Shown here one piece after another: positions 61,524 to 64,000 of a stretch of 64,000 bases of DNA (position 1 is the stretch's first letter; each line of letters begins with the position of its first letter). The notes beneath the pieces are model-generated. The model did no database searches, was not told where the DNA came from, and saw only the letters and a program-made list of their open reading frames with translations. A program made the position numbers and the translations under genes. Origin of the DNA: Bacteroidota bacterium (GTDB taxonomy: Bacteria > Bacteroidota > Bacteroidia > Bacteroidales > CAIXZF01); contig JAKLIX010000017.1 in NCBI GenBank assembly GCA_022709385.1, positions 23,220 through 87,219 of the forward strand, given 5' to 3'.

Positions 61524-64000
61524 TCACCTCACCACCACGATACGGATGGTGGCGCTGCGGCTCAGGTTTGCAGTCCGGGCAATCAGCTTGCAAAGATAGA
61601 TTCCCGGAGGAAGTGCCGATACATCCACCTCGGCCTGGTGGGTTCCTTTTTCCATTACCACCTCCCGCACGGGTGAAATCAGGAGTTCCCCGAGGGTGTT
61701 CCTGAGCTCCAGCGTAAAGGTGGCTTCCTCAGGCAGGCTCCAGCAAAGCATGGTCTTGTCTTTGCAGGGATTAGGAACGTTCAGGGCCAGGTGAAGGCCG
61801 TGTCCCTGGTATTCGGCAATCCACGGACCGTAAAGCCTCAGCCTGCCGATCGGAATGCCGTTCAGAGCAGCTGCTTCTGACAGCGGTTCTGCTTCTGTCA
61901 TCAGGCTGCTTTGTCCGCCGGGCGTGACATCCATGGTGAACAGCGTTTCCCCTGCCTGCAGTTTCAGGACTTCCGTGTTGAACCAGCTGATCCTTAAGGT
62001 TCCTTCGGCCTGATGCCAGAGGAAGTTTCCGCCGGCCTTCTCATTGAAGTGAACTGCATGTATTAAGCAGTCTCCCGGTATCCGGAAACTAAGCGAAAAG
62101 GCTGCCATTTCCACTGCATCCGCCACGGCAACGGGATATTGAAGGTGAGTGCCACCGTCATGCACGATCAGCCCTTCGGTATACAGCTCAATGGCCGGCT
62201 CTGACTTCAGCGGCGGAATGTAACTGGCATCCACATCTCCATAGCATAGCGCATGAAAATCAGCGATATAAGTACCGGGCAGGACGATGTTCACGGGCGG
62301 GGTCTCAAAGGCCCAGTCCCCCACCGGGAATGACGTCAGCATACCCACGTATCTTCTGGCAATCATCAGCGCATCAATGGAGTTGATCCCTCCGATTCCG
62401 TTCACGTCGGCGGCTTTGGCAAACAAACCGTTCAGGGTGATCATGTGGACGAAGTGTTTCATCGTGATCAGGGCATCGGTGGCGTTGACACCGCCCCAGG
62501 GCTTGCTGCTGGCTCCGTCGAGGGTGTAGTTGTTGGGCGGGATGTTAAGCAGGTGGTATTCTCCGGATGTGTTTGTGGTAGTATCGGCCCAGGGAATACC
62601 TCCTTGTTTGAGGATCACATCCGTACTGCTCATCGGGCTCAGACTGCCGTTCAGGTAGCGCAGGAAGCCCTGGATATCCGAATTGGGTGACTGGGCAAGG
62701 ATGGTGAAGGCCATGTCGAACTGCTGTCCGGCACTGGGATGTCCCTGAGGATAGGTGTGAGGTACCCAGCCCGGAGGGAAGTTGGTGTTTCCACCGTTCC
62801 ACCATACGGCAGCATCATTCCAGCGAAGCGACGGCAGGGTGGTCTTCCAGCCGAGGGTGTAATCAGGTTGGACCGGTGGGTTATCAAAGTACTGAACCTT
62901 AAGCCAGTATATGGTACCCTGGGTCTGGATGAAAGGATCGTTCGCTACGGGAAGGTCGAAGCGGTATGCGTGGAAATGGTTGGCAGGCTGCCACCACTGG
63001 GTGGCGGGATCGTACCACCATTCCGGGATATCATCCGCCACGCAGCTTGTTGTGTAGCTGCCGGGCTGGAACACATGGCTCCATAGCATTGTTCCCGGCT
63101 TGCTCCAGTCATTTTCATTCTGGGCCGGGACATCGGCGTGGATGCTGACCACCAATGCCGCATTGCCCGCTCCTCCTGCCGGAAGGATATCGTCTGCAAA
63201 TGACATCCACAGGCGGATGTGAGCGATGGGGCCTGATTCAGTGCAGAGGAAATCGTCGGCCGTGGGCGTCCACATTACATCCACATCCATACCGTGTCCG
63301 TTGGGATTCAGGTCGGGTAACTGCGGATAATGCATTTTGGAACTTCCCGGATCAATCACGTACACAGCGTAGTCTTCCACTTCTCCGTCAGCGGCGTAGC
63401 CTGTCGGCGTGAGGTTCTGCTCCGAACTCAGCCTGAACCTGCTGAAGATTTTTCCGACGGCGGTTCCGGCCGGAACAGTAAAGCTGAGGTTGTTGACTCC
63501 GGCTGTCAGTGAGAGGTTGGTGAAGATCTGTTCTCCTGCATCCAGCCAGTCGCCGTCATGGTTATAATCCATCCAGGCGTTCAGATATGCTCCTGCCTGT
63601 GAAGCCGTGACATTCAGTGTTACCAGGTTTCCGGCTTTGATGAAGGAGGTAAAGAGGATACCGTCTTCATCGTCCAGGTTGTTCATATCGTCACCATTGG
63701 CGTTTGCAGTTGTGAACCCGTTCATTTCTCCGTCAATGAAGTTGCCCAGGAAGAGGTTGGTGATGCCATGCCTTGCCCCATTGGATGCGAGCAGGGTGGG
63801 GTATGACGGATCGGGCGCATCGCCGTAGTCGAGGGAGTCGGGCTGGATGACGAGCATATAGTCTTCCACTTCACCATTGGGAGCGGCGGCGGTATCGGCC
63901 AGGTTGCCCATGGTGGAGTAGCGGAACCTCAGGTAGGTGGTGTCGGTGACGGCCGTGGGCGGGATGTTGATGACCAGGGCGTTGGGCCCGGCAGCCAGGA
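61524..64000 (-). CDS. Large secreted GEVED/dockerin/cohesin-like protein with T9SS domain (5' end outside window)
   Basis: Open from the stop at 61524 to the window edge; the frame continues past an internal ATG at 63911 with no stop, so the true start lies outside. In order from the visible end: GEVED beta-sandwich repeats (GEVEDY near 63870 and again near 63380, each with DYGDAPD or YNHDGDW), a lectin-like/unassigned beta region, a CnaB-like segment, dockerin-like EF-hands (ATDALITMKHFVH, then ADVNGIGGINSIDALMIARRYVG), the SFPVGDW linker, a cohesin-like beta domain (about 62190-61840; VEMAAFSLSFRI, TLRISWFNTEV), and a T9SS domain (NVPNPCKDKT to the end). The role is surface binding; no catalytic motif is seen. 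Confidence 0.8.
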   Translation of the reverse strand, partial: LAAGPNALVINIPPTAVTDTTYLRFRYSTMGNLADTAAAPNGEVEDYMLVIQPDSLDYGDAPDPSYPTLLASNGARHGITNLFLGNFIDGEMNGFTTANANGDDMNNLDDEDGILFTSFIKAGNLVTLNVTASQAGAYLNAWMDYNHDGDWLDAGEQIFTNLSLTAGVNNLSFTVPAGTAVGKIFSRFRLSSEQNLTPTGYAADGEVEDYAVYVIDPGSSKMHYPQLPDLNPNGHGMDVDVMWTPTADDFLCTESGPIAHIRLWMSFADDILPAGGAGNAALVVSIHADVPAQNENDWSKPGTMLWSHVFQPGSYTTSCVADDIPEWWYDPATQWWQPANHFHAYRFDLPVANDPFIQTQGTIYWLKVQYFDNPPVQPDYTLGWKTTLPSLRWNDAAVWWNGGNTNFPPGWVPHTYPQGHPSAGQQFDMAFTILAQSPNSDIQGFLRYLNGSLSPMSSTDVILKQGGIPWADTTTNTSGEYHLLNIPPNNYTLDGASSKPWGGVNATDALITMKHFVHMITLNGLFAKAADVNGIGGINSIDALMIARRYVGMLTSFPVGDWAFETPPVNIVLPGTYIADFHALCYGDVDASYIPPLKSEPAIELYTEGLIVHDGGTHLQYPVAVADAVEMAAFSLSFRIPGDCLIHAVHFNEKAGGNFLWHQAEGTLRISWFNTEVLKLQAGETLFTMDVTPGGQSSLMTEAEPLSEAAALNGIPIGRLRLYGPWIAEYQGHGLHLALNVPNPCKDKTMLCWSLPEEATFTLELRNTLGELLISPVREVVMEKGTHQAEVDVSALPPGIYLCKLIARTANLSRSATIRIVVVR

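Noticed and set aside
1..64000. tRNA, rRNA, riboswitches or intrinsic terminators with a clear T-run
   Set aside because: I scanned gaps by eye and saw none I could support; a covariance-model search would be decisive.

Overview
The window is a stretch of chromosome from a member of the Bacteroidota, most likely a free-living, pigmented anaerobe or microaerophile of the Bacteroidales/Marinilabiliales type (genus not determinable from what I can see). Evidence: at least five proteins end in a type IX secretion (T9SS) C-terminal sorting domain; SecD and SecF are fused into one protein; there is a PD40/OmpA outer-membrane protein and secreted GEVED, FISUMP and dockerin-like proteins; and several promoters match the Bacteroidota -33 TTTG / -7 TAnnTTTG pattern rather than the E. 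coli one. Base composition is near 50% GC over most of the window, with one clearly AT-richer patch at about 34.2-35.4 kb. I found no rRNA, tRNA, CRISPR array or intact transposase.

Layout. 0-5.8 kb: housekeeping genes (dacB-like PBP4, ilvE, and a reverse-strand pyrF-prfA-purM group). 5.9-12.2 kb: envelope biogenesis (large PD40/OmpA protein with an unusual C-terminal domain, a TatA-like subunit, SecDF). 12.2-19.6 kb: an FG-GAP/T9SS surface protein, a retropepsin-like protease, a LOG-family protein, uvrA and a lytic transglycosylase. 19.6-29.1 kb: a surface-polysaccharide block, all on the reverse strand (WecA/TagO-like initiating transferase, rfbC, Wzc-like kinase, Wza-like export lipoprotein, GT4 glycosyltransferase, asparagine synthase, then lpdA at the 5' end). 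29.3-32.8 kb: a forward homoserine-branch operon (Cys/Met PLP enzyme, thrC, thrH). 32.8-35.9 kb: an accessory patch bounded by 20-bp direct repeats, with a phased palindrome array, a truncated T9SS protein and an AT-rich beta-propeller T9SS protein. 35.9-42.8 kb: a divergent carotenoid cluster (crtI-crtB-lycopene cyclase forward; cruF-crtW-acyltransferase-glycosyltransferase-helical repeat protein reverse). 43-44.8 kb: an XRE regulator, a decayed toxin-antitoxin pair and ispH, which supplies isoprenoid precursors. 44.9-59.2 kb: a T9SS protein, paired 89-bp repeats, then a reverse-strand mannoside-utilisation block (GH92, endonuclease/phosphatase family, TerB-ABC transporter, lipoprotein, GH2 beta-mannosidase, cutC, ROK kinase). 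59.2-64 kb: repeat-rich DNA with gene remnants and two large secreted proteins carrying dockerin-like segments; the last one runs off the window.

How the genes work together. The carotenoid genes, with ispH nearby, predict synthesis of a cyclised, ketolated, hydroxylated carotenoid that is glycosylated and acylated. The threonine block predicts phosphohomoserine made by ThrH and consumed by ThrC. The GH92/GH2/ROK block predicts trimming of mannose-containing glycans and phosphorylation of the released sugar. The most unusual points are a catalytically dead retropepsin-like domain on the end of the OmpA protein, seven copies of an 11-bp near-palindrome spaced about two helical turns apart, and a single T9SS protein that combines a dockerin-like module with a cohesin-like one.
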